From: Natrialba sp. SSL1
Lineage (GTDB): Archaea; Halobacteriota; Halobacteria; Halobacteriales; Natrialbaceae
NCBI RefSeq assembly: GCF_001861355.1
Contig: NZ_MASN01000052.1
Coordinates: forward strand, 228,115-292,114
Reading direction: 5' to 3'
DNA length: 64,000 nucleotides
Part shown: piece after piece, positions 19,271 through 28,952 of the stretch
How the letters are laid out: the number at the start of each line of letters is the position of its first letter
Position numbering within the stretch: the stretch's first letter is position 1
Notes under the pieces: model-generated
What the model saw: the letters and a program-made list of their open reading frames with translations, nothing else
Database searches by the model: none
Told to the model about the DNA's origin: nothing
Translations under genes and position numbers: made by a program

Positions 19271-20394
19271 ATTGGGTCATGATCCGGGAGCGCTATGTCA
19301 CTAAGCCGGGTAGCTTGATACAGTCTCGCTGTGAGCGTTTCGGCGTCTGGGGTGTTCCGGTCCATTCGATTTGTGTTCATGTTGTAGTGACGATTGAACT
19401 GTTTCGTGATCCACCATCGTCGCTCGTCTGCTGAACCGATGTCAAAGACTTCCATCGCAAAGGGCACCTCAAATCCAACGGGATTGTATGCCGGTCCATA
19501 TTCGTTTTCCCATACCTTTTCCCGATACGCTGAGGATGTAATGTAGTTCAGGCTACGAGTACACTTTTCAGAACTCCAGAACGAGTGGTCGGGATATTGT
19601 TGTTTCAACAGCGCGAACGCATACAGGTTGAATGCGTGATACCCGATAGCCTTCCATCGAAGTTGCTGTTTCCGCGACGGCAGTGGAATACTGCTCGTCC
19701 CGAACGTCACACCAATACGGTTACGCTCGTCAACCCATGCAAGGTGCAGTAGCCGTCGAAGCGAGTCCGTCGGTTTGAGCGGGTGGAACACAAGACCCGA
19801 TGGATAAAGCCGGAGATTCTGTTCCAGTTCATCGAGAAATCGCCGAACCCGAGTATCAATCTGTGAACTTGTCCAAGAAAGATTAGCCAATATGCCACCC
19901 GCTGCAGCGAACCAGATCTGATGGTTGAACGTTGCATCGAACGGCAGTGTTCGTCCGTCGATTTCCACGCGTTTCCAGATTCCCGTTCGCTCGTCCTGAG
20001 GGTGCATGAGAAAAACATCCTCGGCAAGTTGAGCGAGTTCTCGATCAGCGAGTGCGTCCGCAGCGACCGCTAGCGCCTCGATTGTCCAGGCCTGTCCGAT
20101 GAGACCGTTACAGGCGTCCTTCCCATCTTCTGCCCGGTGGTGAAACGTCCATCCCTCGGGCCGCGAATCTTGGCTGCGAAGGTATGAACTTGTCCGCTCG
20201 GCTGCATTACGAAACGAATTATTACCTGTTTGTTGGTACAGGTGAGAAAAAGTGAGAAGCCAATGCGAAGTGTTCCGTACGGGCGTCTCTTTGTCGCCGT
20301 ACAATCCGTTGTGTCCGGGAGAAATTGACCCATCGTCTCGTATTTCTGAGCGATGAGTGTTTGCCGTTTTGGCAATGTGTGATGACAAATTCAT
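19267..20394 (-). CDS. aglQ: Agl-cluster protein, AglQ-like
   Basis: A 375-residue soluble protein with the look of an (alpha/alpha)6 barrel: repeated aromatic/helical segments such as TSHWLLTFSHLYQQTG, NGLIGQAWTIEALAVAAD, FNHQIWFAAAGGILANL and YHAFNLYAFALLKQQYP. This fold is shared by many glycan-modifying hydrolases, lyases and epimerases. AglQ of Haloferax occupies the same kind of position and is needed for full assembly of the N-linked pentasaccharide. The name is based on context and recall of the family. GC drops toward its 5' end, at the border of the AT-rich island. Confidence 0.6.
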   Translation of the reverse strand: MNLSSHIAKTANTHRSEIRDDGSISPGHNGLYGDKETPVRNTSHWLLTFSHLYQQTGNNSFRNAAERTSSYLRSQDSRPEGWTFHHRAEDGKDACNGLIGQAWTIEALAVAADALADRELAQLAEDVFLMHPQDERTGIWKRVEIDGRTLPFDATFNHQIWFAAAGGILANLSWTSSQIDTRVRRFLDELEQNLRLYPSGLVFHPLKPTDSLRRLLHLAWVDERNRIGVTFGTSSIPLPSRKQQLRWKAIGYHAFNLYAFALLKQQYPDHSFWSSEKCTRSLNYITSSAYREKVWENEYGPAYNPVGFEVPFAMEVFDIGSADERRWWITKQFNRHYNMNTNRMDRNTPDAETLTARLYQATRLSDIALPDHDPI

Positions 20395-20737
20395 GTGTAT
20401 TGATCGGATATGAATATAAAGTAGAGTATGATCTTTAATCTGTATTTTGAAGGAGTCCTAACAGAGAATGAGATGGGGGTTAAAAACATAATAACATCTA
20501 CATCACTTGGCAAGATGTGTGGGAGAGTGCGGAATAGTCGTATAATACATCATCAAACAGAGTATTATTCTATATAAAATATATAGATGAATACATTCGT
20601 TATTATTAATGTTCCCCATATTGAACTATTAGTGTGGACGAATCGCCACCTTCTACAATATCATAATCACCTTTGCTTGAGAGTTGTAAATTAACAATTC
20701 ACAAGTTACTTACCCCACTATTTGAGTTGTATCCCTA
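20395..20737. other. AT-rich intergenic region
   Basis: About 340 bp between divergent genes, strikingly AT-rich compared with the rest of the window. It holds several TATA-like stretches (for example 20573-20590) that could serve either flanking gene. No coding sequence or clear repeat is recognised. It marks the left edge of the low-GC island. Confidence 0.6.
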
Positions 20738-22213
20738 ATGACGAGTGCTGCTCCAAATATTCTACTTGTGGTTTTAGACAGTACAAGAGCAAAAAACACG
20801 AGTTTACATGATTACGAACGGAAGACAACACCCTTCTTAGACCAATTCTCTGAGAACGCAACATTATACACACAAGCCCGTGCACCAGGGATGACCAGTT
20901 ACCCTAGTCATGCAAGTATATTCACTGGCATGGAGGTTAAAGAACACGGTGCACATGATCTTCTTACCCACCAGCTAGATCCCACTAGTACGATTTGGCA
21001 TACACTCAGTGAAGAACACGGATATACGACTGGTGTTTTCTCAGATAATGTCAATCTCACAGGCGACAAATCGCTCAAATCCTGCTTTGATCATGTTGTA
21101 GGCCGCCGGGGCCGACTATTTCCAAAGGCAGACGACCCCGATATCTTCTTCAATAGTCCAGAATATCTTGAAAATAATAACAACCGGTCAAAGTATATTG
21201 ATTTCCTGACGCACTGTCTTAGGAGTGATCGCCCAATTAGAGGACTAGCAAATGGCGCTGCAAAACAACTTAGCCTTTCTCTCTCATCATCCAGATTGGA
21301 ACAACAACTTGACCATTCGGCAGATCGCTTCCTGAATCCATTTTATTCATGGATTGATTCACAGAACGGGCCATGGGCGGCTTGTCTCAATCTAATGGAC
21401 ACACATTTGCCGTTTTACCCTGCAAAAGAGTATGACCTCTGGGGGGGAAAAGAACTGCAACAGAAACAGGCAGATCTTGATCCTACTTCGTGGAAAGTAT
21501 ACGGTGAACAGGTCTCCTGGGAGGATTGGAATGCTTTTGAAAATATCTACGACGGCACAATTAGGCAAGTGGATTCGTATCTCGAAGACCTTGTCACAGA
21601 ACTTGAAGAACGTGAGATTCTTGACGAGACGCTCCTTGTCATAACATCTGATCACGGTGAGGGGTTTGGCGAATATAGTCGTGTCCGCCCTGATTTTCCC
21701 ATTGCGGGACATATTGTGGGGTTGCATGAATCTCTTCTCCATGTTCCACTAATCGTCTCGTATCCTAACCAGTCGTATGGACGCGAAGTCTCTGACGCAG
21801 CGACACTTCGTTGTTTTCCAGAGGCAGTTAAGGCTGCTGTGAAAGGGGAATGGGACGGTAACGAGTTTGTTCCAGATGGGCCAGTTGTAGCATCCGCATC
21901 AACAATTGACCACAAGAAGAAAAATGCTCAACGGGCGGGGAAGTTCTGCGATGATATTGACCCCTATGGAGGAGAAATTCAGGCAGTGTACAAAAACGAA
22001 ACCGGAAGTGTTAAGAAGTATTTAAAATGGGATGATAATGCTGTCACGGTTGAGATTAAAGATGCACACACCGCGACAGTCATCGATCAGGATAATGCTC
22101 ACGAGGTTGTTACAGACGTATTTGATCGCTATTCCGATTTGGGAGTTTCATCGCATCAGGACCGGATCAACAATAGAACACTGGAGCACTTAGAGAGTTT
22201 GGGGTATGTATAG
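20738..22213 (+). CDS. Sulfatase-like alkaline-phosphatase-superfamily protein
   Basis: A 491-residue member of the alkaline phosphatase superfamily: NILLVVLDSTRAKNTSLHDY with the metal-binding Asp at the start, APGMTSYPSHASIFTGM at the nucleophile position (~residues 48-64) and ITSDHGEGFGEYS (~residue 305) with metal Asp/His. The strict sulfatase modification motif C/S-x-P-x-R is SYPSH here, with His for Arg, so formylglycine formation is uncertain. It might act as a phosphohydrolase or phosphotransferase instead. No signal peptide or membrane span is apparent. Low GC and AT-rich codons suggest acquisition by transfer. Its place in the agl cluster suggests glycan decoration. Confidence 0.75.
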   Translation: MTSAAPNILLVVLDSTRAKNTSLHDYERKTTPFLDQFSENATLYTQARAPGMTSYPSHASIFTGMEVKEHGAHDLLTHQLDPTSTIWHTLSEEHGYTTGVFSDNVNLTGDKSLKSCFDHVVGRRGRLFPKADDPDIFFNSPEYLENNNNRSKYIDFLTHCLRSDRPIRGLANGAAKQLSLSLSSSRLEQQLDHSADRFLNPFYSWIDSQNGPWAACLNLMDTHLPFYPAKEYDLWGGKELQQKQADLDPTSWKVYGEQVSWEDWNAFENIYDGTIRQVDSYLEDLVTELEEREILDETLLVITSDHGEGFGEYSRVRPDFPIAGHIVGLHESLLHVPLIVSYPNQSYGREVSDAATLRCFPEAVKAAVKGEWDGNEFVPDGPVVASASTIDHKKKNAQRAGKFCDDIDPYGGEIQAVYKNETGSVKKYLKWDDNAVTVEIKDAHTATVIDQDNAHEVVTDVFDRYSDLGVSSHQDRINNRTLEHLESLGYV

Positions 22214-22288
22214 TATGAGCCAAAATTATTTTCTGTTCCACAAGTGCGTTCAGGTTTGTTTGTGAGGGCGAGCATAATCCGGACATTC

Positions 22289-22372
22289 TATAGTAGCCAC
22301 TGCAAGTCAATGCACACCTGATCACACGACTGCTGTGCGATCAGTGTGTAAATAGTTGCAGTTGTTACTATA
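22289..22372. mobile_element. 84-bp MITE-like element, copy 1
   Basis: The element has imperfect terminal inverted repeats (TATAGTAGCCACTGCAA against TATAGTAACAACTGCAA) and an inner palindrome around TGATC...GATCA, so the whole unit can fold into a hairpin. The same 84 bp recur at 39675-39758 with 79 of 84 identical positions; all differences fall in the central loop region. No coding capacity. It sits at the edge of the IS5 remnant. Confidence 0.75.
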
Positions 22373-23240
22373 GCGGGTGTCAGGGCGTGCTGCTTTTGAT
22401 TGAATTGTTGCTTTGGAAGCTGATGTAGTGGTCAACGAAGAACAGGTCGAATAAACGATAGAAGAACTTACGGAACTCTTAATATCAGGATCGCACACGC
22501 GCGGCATCGCCGAACGTGCGCTAGATCACCGAGAAGACGATCCCAGATAACGCTCTCTGCCCGTAGAGAGTACCCATCAATCCGTGCGTTGTGCGCGTGA
22601 TCAATGGGATGTAATTCACGATGCCTGATTAGCGGTCTCACGCCTTCTTTTCTCAGCTTATCTCGAAATTACTGCCAGTTGTAGCCTTTGTCGGCAGCGA
22701 GATTGTGTAACTCACGGCGGACGAGTTGCCAGCCGAGTTGGGTGTCGCAACGTTTCTCGGTCATGTATTGAACGTCGAGAACAGTTTGTGACTTCACATC
22801 GACAAGAGCCGTTGTCTTGAGCGTGTGCACACGTGGTAATTCGTCCATCAGAAATAGTATTGTTGGCGTTTTCACGGTCAAAAACGTCGCGTCTATCTCT
22901 GCATGACCAGTGGCTCATGCAGTTCGCCGACAGGCGTAGCAGCACTCACCGGACCGGCATCTTAGTCTTGCCAAACGATTTCACTAGCGCCGAGTGATCA
23001 AGGAAATTGACCTTCTTAAGGCTAATTACCGCCAATATTTCCGGCACCTCACTCAGAGAATTAAACGCTTCACGGTAGGATTTCTCTAAGTATACCCGCA
23101 GACAATGCAACGAAACGACGGCGTAGTCGACGAATCCGCCACCATCGTTTGGGGGGCGGCGGTTTCGGCTCAACTACCAACAGCACTTTTAGCCAACATC
23201 ACGGCATTCCCAGCGAATGAATAAAAATTTGACATAATCA
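22373..23240 (-). pseudogene. Decayed IS5-family transposase
   Basis: Reading the minus strand across three frames recovers a haloarchaeal IS5-type DDE transposase in order: GGGFVDYAVVSLHCLRVYLE (N-terminal part, ~23120), FDREN (first acidic region), TLKTTALVDVKSQTVLDVQ and CDTQLGWQLVRRELHNLAADKGYNW (~22690-22830), then PLIRHRELHPIDHAHNARIDG (~22570-22640) and a disrupted C-terminus. Frameshifts and stop codons (for example just after YNWQ) break it, so it is inactive. Intact terminal repeats could not be defined. It lies in the AT-rich island within the agl cluster. Confidence 0.75.
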
Positions 23241-23363
23241 ATAGGATCCTCCTGTTTTAACTCCCTAGTTCTATCGGTTAAAGTCTACGTAGTTATTCGA
23301 TTCACCAGAGCCCACAGAAAGGAAATCATCAATGGGTTGCAATCGTAACCGAATTATATCACC

Positions 23364-24218
23364 ATGTCCCCAATGCAATTACTCACAACTATCCAATCTT
23401 TATTCCGGGATGGGTTTTACATTCTCCGAAATGAAGGTATTCTATCCTTTTTCAGTACAGTACTGAGGATCATAGGATTGAATTATCAAGGTATAAACTA
23501 TTATATAATATATTTTTATAAACAATATCTACACTTTCACCAGCGAATGGCAGAACCCTTCACAGTTATAAAAGTGAATCCTAAGAAGATACAGAGCACT
23601 GCGCCAGGGAATATTGATCGATGGAAACACATCGGTGAGGTTCGGTCTGGAAACTGGGATCAGTCGAACAAATCACTCAATGAACTCATAAAATATCGTA
23701 GCGTTGTTGATCGGTTCCAAAATGATGTTGCTTGGGAAAACACAGAGATATATTCTACAGCTATAGAACGCGTCAGTGAAGGGGAAGTGTACTGGAACGG
23801 TTGTCGAACAATCAATGATATTGAACAACGAGCGAAGAGCATCGAAGATTTGTATGCTTCTATTCAAGAGTCTGGTTTCAAATCACAATCCGAATTGCAG
23901 GGCAGGAGCGTCAAATCTATAGTTCTGAGCGGTTCATTTGATCGATCAAAGACCGATATAGCGGTAGCTATCAGTCGTAACGGCGACTTCTTATTCATTG
24001 ATGGCAACCATCGGCTTGCGATTTCTCATGTGCTTGAACTTGACGAAATCCCCGTTCGTATTGTTGTTCGCCACTCCGAATGGCAAAATCTACGCGAAGA
24101 AGTCATGAACGCTAACTCAAAAGAAGAACTATCTGAACGCGCAAAAAGCAACATTAACCACCCAGATATTGCTGAGACCGTTCCAGATAGTTGGGTGACT
24201 GAACAAAGCGATGAATAA
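23364..24218 (+). CDS. ParB-like fold protein in polysaccharide/agl island
   Basis: A 284-residue protein, low GC like its neighbours. The N-terminal ~55 residues are aromatic-hydrophobic (GLNYQGINYYIIYFYKQYL) and could be membrane-associated. The C-terminal half contains DGNHRLAISHVLELDEIPV (~residue 211), the hallmark segment of ParB/Srx-fold proteins (compare DGxHRL). Related proteins of this type occur in surface-glycan clusters, where their activity is unresolved. No DNA-binding helix-turn-helix is seen, so a chromosome-partition role is unlikely. Confidence 0.6.
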   Translation: MSPMQLLTTIQSLFRDGFYILRNEGILSFFSTVLRIIGLNYQGINYYIIYFYKQYLHFHQRMAEPFTVIKVNPKKIQSTAPGNIDRWKHIGEVRSGNWDQSNKSLNELIKYRSVVDRFQNDVAWENTEIYSTAIERVSEGEVYWNGCRTINDIEQRAKSIEDLYASIQESGFKSQSELQGRSVKSIVLSGSFDRSKTDIAVAISRNGDFLFIDGNHRLAISHVLELDEIPVRIVVRHSEWQNLREEVMNANSKEELSERAKSNINHPDIAETVPDSWVTEQSDE

Positions 24219-24292
24219 AAGTTCTACCTCAGACAACAATCTACTTTATCACCGGACCCTGACAACCGAATTAGATAGAGTGAGTTATTTGT

Positions 24293-25735
24293 ATGCGATT
24301 GGGACAGACATCAATTATATATTTTGTATCTAAATTCCTCGGTGCCTCACTAGGTTTTCTCGCAACAGTCTACTTCGCCCGAGTCCTCGGCGAAGACATC
24401 CTCGGCCAGTACGCGCTCGTCATAACGCTTGTTACGTGGTTCGCGATTGGTGGTCAGGTCGGGTTCTCCGGAGCAATTACCAAACGGATCAGCGAAGGTG
24501 AAGAAGCGGAGGAATTCGTCGGCGCTGGACTCATAGTAATGGGGGCGATGATGACCGCGGTTGCTGTCCTCGTCGTCGTCTTTCGTGAACAGGTGAACGC
24601 ATACGTTGGCGTGCCAGTTGCCGAATTTGTCGTTCTTATCCTCTTTGTTACTCTCTACAAAGAACTCATCAACGCATCGCTGAAAGGGACCCATCTCGTG
24701 CACGTCTACGCAGTTCTCTCGAGTGGCAAGCAGATTACGCGCGCGATTGTACAGGTTGCGCTCGTCGTGATCGGCTTCGAACTCGCAGGAATGCTCTGGG
24801 GATACGCGATCGCCTACATCATGACGGCGACGATCGGCATCTGGATTCTCGGCCTTCGACCCGCACTCCCACGGAAGGAACACGTCGTCAGTCTCTTCAA
24901 GTACGCCAAATTTGCCTGGCTCGGAAAGATGCGCAGCAAGACGTTCGATACCGTCGATATCGCCGTGCTCGGCTTCTTCGTCACCCAGGGACTGATCGGC
25001 ATCTACTCTGTCGTCTGGTCGCTCAGCAAGTTTCTGGATATCTTCGGTGATGCGATCAGTAGCACGCTCTTTCCCGAGATGAGTAAGGTCTCCGCGGAGA
25101 AGGACTCGAGTGCAGTCGCCGGGCTCACGAGAGATGCGCTCTCCTATGCAGGACTGATTCTGATTCCAGGCCTCGTCGGTGCACTGGTCATTGGTGATCG
25201 ACTACTACTGGTCTACGGCGAACCGTTCGTCGCCGGGACAGAGGTGCTTACAGTTCTCATCGTCGCGTTGCTCGTCTACACCTATAACAAACAGTTGCTG
25301 AATACGCTCAATGCGATCGACAGACCTGACCTTGCGTTTCGGGCAAACGGTGTCTTCATCGCTACGAACGTCATCCTCAACGTCGTTCTCATCTGGCAGC
25401 TCGGCTGGGTCGGTGCAGCCATTGCAACAGCACTATCTGCTGCAGTTGGGCTCGTAGTCGCCTACTACTACGTCAGATCAAACGTTCCAATTACGGTTCC
25501 ACTGTCCGAGATCAGCCGTCAGTGGGCTGCAGCAGTTGGAATGGGGCTCATTGTCTACGGTACCCGTCAGTTGGGAGAAGCGCACTGGCTGGCCGAGTAC
25601 AACACTGTGTTCGTCGGCATCTTGGTGACTATCGGTGCAGTGGTCTACTTCGGGGCACTGTTTGGAATCTCGAGTTCGTTCCGAACGACAGTAACGAACA
25701 ATCTCCCGTTCGATATACCACTCCTCCCAAATTGA
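24293..25735 (+). CDS. aglR: Oligosaccharide flippase, AglR-like
   Basis: A 480-residue integral membrane protein with about 12-14 hydrophobic helices, of the MATE/Wzx polysaccharide-transporter superfamily (VSKFLGASLGFLATVYFARV at the N-terminus, WSLSKFLDIFGDAISSTLFP near residue 240). In Haloferax AglR is the proposed flippase of the dolichol-linked sugar across the membrane. GC returns to the genome norm about 80 codons in, so the low-GC island ends near its 5' end. It is convergent with glmS, 19 bp apart. Confidence 0.85.
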   Translation: MRLGQTSIIYFVSKFLGASLGFLATVYFARVLGEDILGQYALVITLVTWFAIGGQVGFSGAITKRISEGEEAEEFVGAGLIVMGAMMTAVAVLVVVFREQVNAYVGVPVAEFVVLILFVTLYKELINASLKGTHLVHVYAVLSSGKQITRAIVQVALVVIGFELAGMLWGYAIAYIMTATIGIWILGLRPALPRKEHVVSLFKYAKFAWLGKMRSKTFDTVDIAVLGFFVTQGLIGIYSVVWSLSKFLDIFGDAISSTLFPEMSKVSAEKDSSAVAGLTRDALSYAGLILIPGLVGALVIGDRLLLVYGEPFVAGTEVLTVLIVALLVYTYNKQLLNTLNAIDRPDLAFRANGVFIATNVILNVVLIWQLGWVGAAIATALSAAVGLVVAYYYVRSNVPITVPLSEISRQWAAAVGMGLIVYGTRQLGEAHWLAEYNTVFVGILVTIGAVVYFGALFGISSSFRTTVTNNLPFDIPLLPN

Positions 25736-25754
25736 GGACGTATCCTGTGCTTGG

Positions 25755-27569
25755 TTATTCGACCGTAACGCTCTTCGCCAGATTCCGCGGCTTGTCGATC
25801 GGCCGATCCTGCAGATCCGCGATGTAGTACGCGAACAGTTGCAGGTAGACGTTCGCCACGAGTGGCGTCGCGGTCCCAAGTGATGGCACCTCGAACGAGA
25901 CATCCAGCGCGTTCGTCTCGACGGTGCCGTCGACGATACCGATCGCGGGTGACCCGCGGGTCTGTGCTTCGGCGACGTTGTTGAGCGTCTCTGCCGGCCG
26001 CGTTCCCTCGGTCAGGACGGCGAGAACTGGCGTCTCGTCGGTCACGAGCGCGAGCGGGCCGTGTTTCAACTCGCCTGCAGCGAATCCTTCCGCATGGTCG
26101 TAGGCGATCTCCTTCAACTTGAGCGCGCCCTCGAGTGCAACCGGATAGCCGTAGGTCCGGCCGACGAAGAAGTACGCCGAGGCGTCGACGTAGGTTTCGG
26201 CCGCCTCGCGGACTGTGTCGGCTTCGTCGAGGACCTGCTGGACTGCGCCGGGGAGTCCGCGGAGGTCTGCGAGTGCACTTCGAGCGTCGGCCGCCGAGAG
26301 CGTCCCGCGTTCTCGGCCGATGAAGAGTGAGAGGAGCGCAAGGGTCGTCACCTGCGAGGCGAACGTCTTGGTCGCGGCGACGCCGATTTCCGGCCCCGCA
26401 CGGATGAAGAGGCTGTCGTCGGCTTCCCGTGTGACCGTGCTGCCGAGCGTATTCGTCACTGCGAGTGTGCGTACGCCAGCGCCACTGGCGCGACGCAGCG
26501 CGCTGAGCGTGTCGGCCGTCTCGCCGCTCTGCGTGACGGCGACAGTGAGCGTCCGCCAGGGGTCGCGGCCGCCGTTGAACGTGTACTCACTGGCGAGTTG
26601 GGCCGACGCGCGAACGTCGGCGACGCTTTCGAGGAGCCCCGCCGCGTACTGGGCGGCGTAGTACGAGGTGCCACAGGCGATCAACTGGATCTCCTCGAGT
26701 GACTCCAGAAATCCGGGCGGGAACTCGAGGTTGAGGTCGGCAGTTCCGTCGTCGAGGTTCACCCGCCCCGAGAGCGCCTGCCGGAGCGCGGTGGGCTGTT
26801 CGTGGATCTCCTTGAGCATGTAGTGGTCGTAGCCGCCCTTTTCGGCGGCGTCGGCGTCCCAGTCGACGGTTTCGATGGGGCGGTCGACAGGGTCCCTATC
26901 CTGTGTGATCGTCACTGTGCCGTCCTCCAGAACGACGACGTCGCCGTCTTGCAGATACGTGACATCGCGCGTGTGCTCCAGGAAGGCGGTGACGTCGCTC
27001 GCAAGAAAGGCAGTTCCGTCGCCGTGGCCGACGACCAGCGGGCTCTCGTGGCGCGTCGCGACGATTCGATCCGAGCCAGCCTCGACGGCGGCGATTGCGT
27101 AACTGCCCTCGAGTTCGTCGACGACGGACTCGAGTGCCGACTGGAGATCGTGGCCCGCTTCGAGTCGTTGCTCGAGCAGGTGGGGGACGACCTCGGTGTC
27201 GGTATCGCTCGTGAACTCGTGGCCGTCTGCAATGAGTTCGTCCTTGAGGGTCGCGTAGTTCTCGACGATACCGTTGTGGACGACGGCGACCTCGCCCGTC
27301 ATGCCCGTGTGCGGGTGGGCATTGGTATCGGTCGGCGGGCCGTGTGTCGACCAGCGCGTGTGGCCGATCCCACAGGTTGCACTCGAGACGGACGGCACGT
27401 CGAGGCCGCTGACTTCGCCCTCGCGTTTGGTGATGGCCAGGTCGTCTGAGCCGCGGTCGACGAGCGCGATGCCCGCCGAGTCGTAGCCGCGGTAGTCGAG
27501 GTTTTCGAGGCCGCTGTGGACGATCGATCCGACGGGACCCTCACCGACGTAGCCGACGATTCCACACAT
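25755..27569 (-). CDS. glmS: Glutamine-fructose-6-phosphate aminotransferase
   Basis: This 604-residue protein makes glucosamine-6-phosphate from fructose-6-phosphate and glutamine. It starts MCGIVGYVG, so Cys2 is the glutaminase nucleophile of the N-terminal amidotransferase domain (~1-230). Two SIS isomerase domains follow (ACGTSYYAAQYAAG ~300, TQSGETADTLSALR ~349). It ends PIDKPRNLAKSVTVE, the canonical GlmS C-terminus. The preceding nucleotidyltransferase gene ends 2 bp upstream, so the two are one operon supplying amino-sugar nucleotides. Confidence 0.95.
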   Translation of the reverse strand: MCGIVGYVGEGPVGSIVHSGLENLDYRGYDSAGIALVDRGSDDLAITKREGEVSGLDVPSVSSATCGIGHTRWSTHGPPTDTNAHPHTGMTGEVAVVHNGIVENYATLKDELIADGHEFTSDTDTEVVPHLLEQRLEAGHDLQSALESVVDELEGSYAIAAVEAGSDRIVATRHESPLVVGHGDGTAFLASDVTAFLEHTRDVTYLQDGDVVVLEDGTVTITQDRDPVDRPIETVDWDADAAEKGGYDHYMLKEIHEQPTALRQALSGRVNLDDGTADLNLEFPPGFLESLEEIQLIACGTSYYAAQYAAGLLESVADVRASAQLASEYTFNGGRDPWRTLTVAVTQSGETADTLSALRRASGAGVRTLAVTNTLGSTVTREADDSLFIRAGPEIGVAATKTFASQVTTLALLSLFIGRERGTLSAADARSALADLRGLPGAVQQVLDEADTVREAAETYVDASAYFFVGRTYGYPVALEGALKLKEIAYDHAEGFAAGELKHGPLALVTDETPVLAVLTEGTRPAETLNNVAEAQTRGSPAIGIVDGTVETNALDVSFEVPSLGTATPLVANVYLQLFAYYIADLQDRPIDKPRNLAKSVTVE

Positions 27570-27571
27570 GA

Positions 27572-28747
27572 TTACCCCCTCCTGACGACCGCATCGGGTT
27601 CGATTCGACCGGTGACGTGCGCGCCGGCGTCGACGACGGCGTCGTCGCCGAGAACGGTGCCGGGATCGACGGTGACGCCGCCGCCGAGGGTGGCGTTGTC
27701 GCCGATCGCGCCGCCGAAGTCGACGTCTTCGTGGACCTCGCCGTCGACAACAACGGTGCTCGTTCCGCCTGCGATCGTCGTGTTCGCTCCGATTCTGGCG
27801 TTGCTCGCGACGATGGCATCGCGGACGACGGCACCGGATTCGATCACTGCGTCGGGGAAGACGACCGCGTTCGAGACGACCGCGTTCGGCTGAATCGTGA
27901 CGTTGTCGCCGAGCGCGGTGCTGCCGCCGACGGTCGCGTTGGCACCCAACGAAACGTCGGTGCCGATCGCCGTATCCGTCGCGACTGCGCCCTCGAGTGC
28001 CGACTCCTGGGTCGTTTCGAACTTGTCGTCGCCGAGAATTGCCGCGTTGACGCTGAGCAGGTCCCAGAGGTAGGAAACATCCAGCCAGGTGTCGTGTTCC
28101 CGAACGGCGCTGGCGGGCCGGTCAGCGAGGATGGTCTCGAGTGTCGTCGTGATTGCGAGCTCTCCTTTCTCCGTCGGCGTCTCCCGGATCGCATCGAAGA
28201 TGTCGTTCGAGAAGCCGTAGACGCCCGCGTTGATCAATTCCGAGCGGGCTGGGGCGGTCGGCTTTTCGGTGATTTCGGTGACGCGGTCGCCTTCGATGGA
28301 GACGACGCCGTAGTCGCTCGCGTGGGCCGACCGGGTGACCGAGAGGACGGGTCGGTCGGCGTCGGTTGCGACCGCGTCGCGGACCTGCGAGACGAGTGAG
28401 GGATCGACGATTCGGTCGCCGTTGAGCACGAGGAACGGACCGTCAACGACCGCCTCGGCCTGCAAGACCGCGTGGGCGGTCCCGAGCTGTGTGTCCTGGA
28501 CGACGTACTCGATGTCGACGTTCCAGTCGTCGCCGTCGCCGAAGTAGTTCCTGATCCGTTCCTGGCGGTAGCCGACGACGAGTACAATGCGGTCGATACC
28601 GGCACCTGCGAGTGCCGAGACGACGTAGTCCAGTATCGGTCGGTTCGCGACCGGAACCATGGGTTTTGGTCGCCGGTTCGTCAGCGGATCGAGCCGACGA
28701 CCCTCTCCGGCCGCGAGTACGACGGCCGGCACGGTCTCTTCGCTCAT
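27572..28747 (-). CDS. glmU: Sugar-1-phosphate nucleotidylyltransferase with left-handed beta-helix (GlmU-like)
   Basis: A 391-residue bifunctional-type protein. The N-terminal nucleotidyltransferase domain has VVLAAGEGRRLDPLTNRRPK (residues ~9-28), the NTP-binding loop, and LNGDRIVDPS. The C-terminal ~150 residues are hexapeptide repeats of a left-handed beta-helix (GANATVGGSTALGDNVTI, GGAIGDNATLGGGVTVDPG), as in acetyltransferases. Coupling to glmS supports UDP-N-acetylglucosamine synthesis from glucosamine-1-phosphate. The start at 28747 gives the family N-terminus; upstream in-frame sequence to 29101 crosses aglF on the other strand and is not used. Confidence 0.8.
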   Translation of the reverse strand: MSEETVPAVVLAAGEGRRLDPLTNRRPKPMVPVANRPILDYVVSALAGAGIDRIVLVVGYRQERIRNYFGDGDDWNVDIEYVVQDTQLGTAHAVLQAEAVVDGPFLVLNGDRIVDPSLVSQVRDAVATDADRPVLSVTRSAHASDYGVVSIEGDRVTEITEKPTAPARSELINAGVYGFSNDIFDAIRETPTEKGELAITTTLETILADRPASAVREHDTWLDVSYLWDLLSVNAAILGDDKFETTQESALEGAVATDTAIGTDVSLGANATVGGSTALGDNVTIQPNAVVSNAVVFPDAVIESGAVVRDAIVASNARIGANTTIAGGTSTVVVDGEVHEDVDFGGAIGDNATLGGGVTVDPGTVLGDDAVVDAGAHVTGRIEPDAVVRRG

Positions 28748-28920
28748 AGGTGCTCTTGCCCGAGTATCCTTGAATAACTGCTGGTAGGCAGGCTCAGGGT
28801 AACAGGTCACGATCGAGAGTTGCACCGGTCTGTCTCGTGAGTGGAGAACGGTCTCCGGTTGTACACCAGCACCAACAAAAGAAGATCGCCGATAAAACTG
28901 AACAATCACGATGCCCGAAG

Positions 28921-28930
28921 ACATATAGGA
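28921..28930 (+). promoter_or_regulatory. TATA box of aglF
   Basis: ACATATAGGA is centred 27 nt upstream of the aglF ATG at 28953, consistent with a leaderless transcript. Confidence 0.6.
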
Positions 28931-28952
28931 CTTGCATCGGACCTCTATCCAT

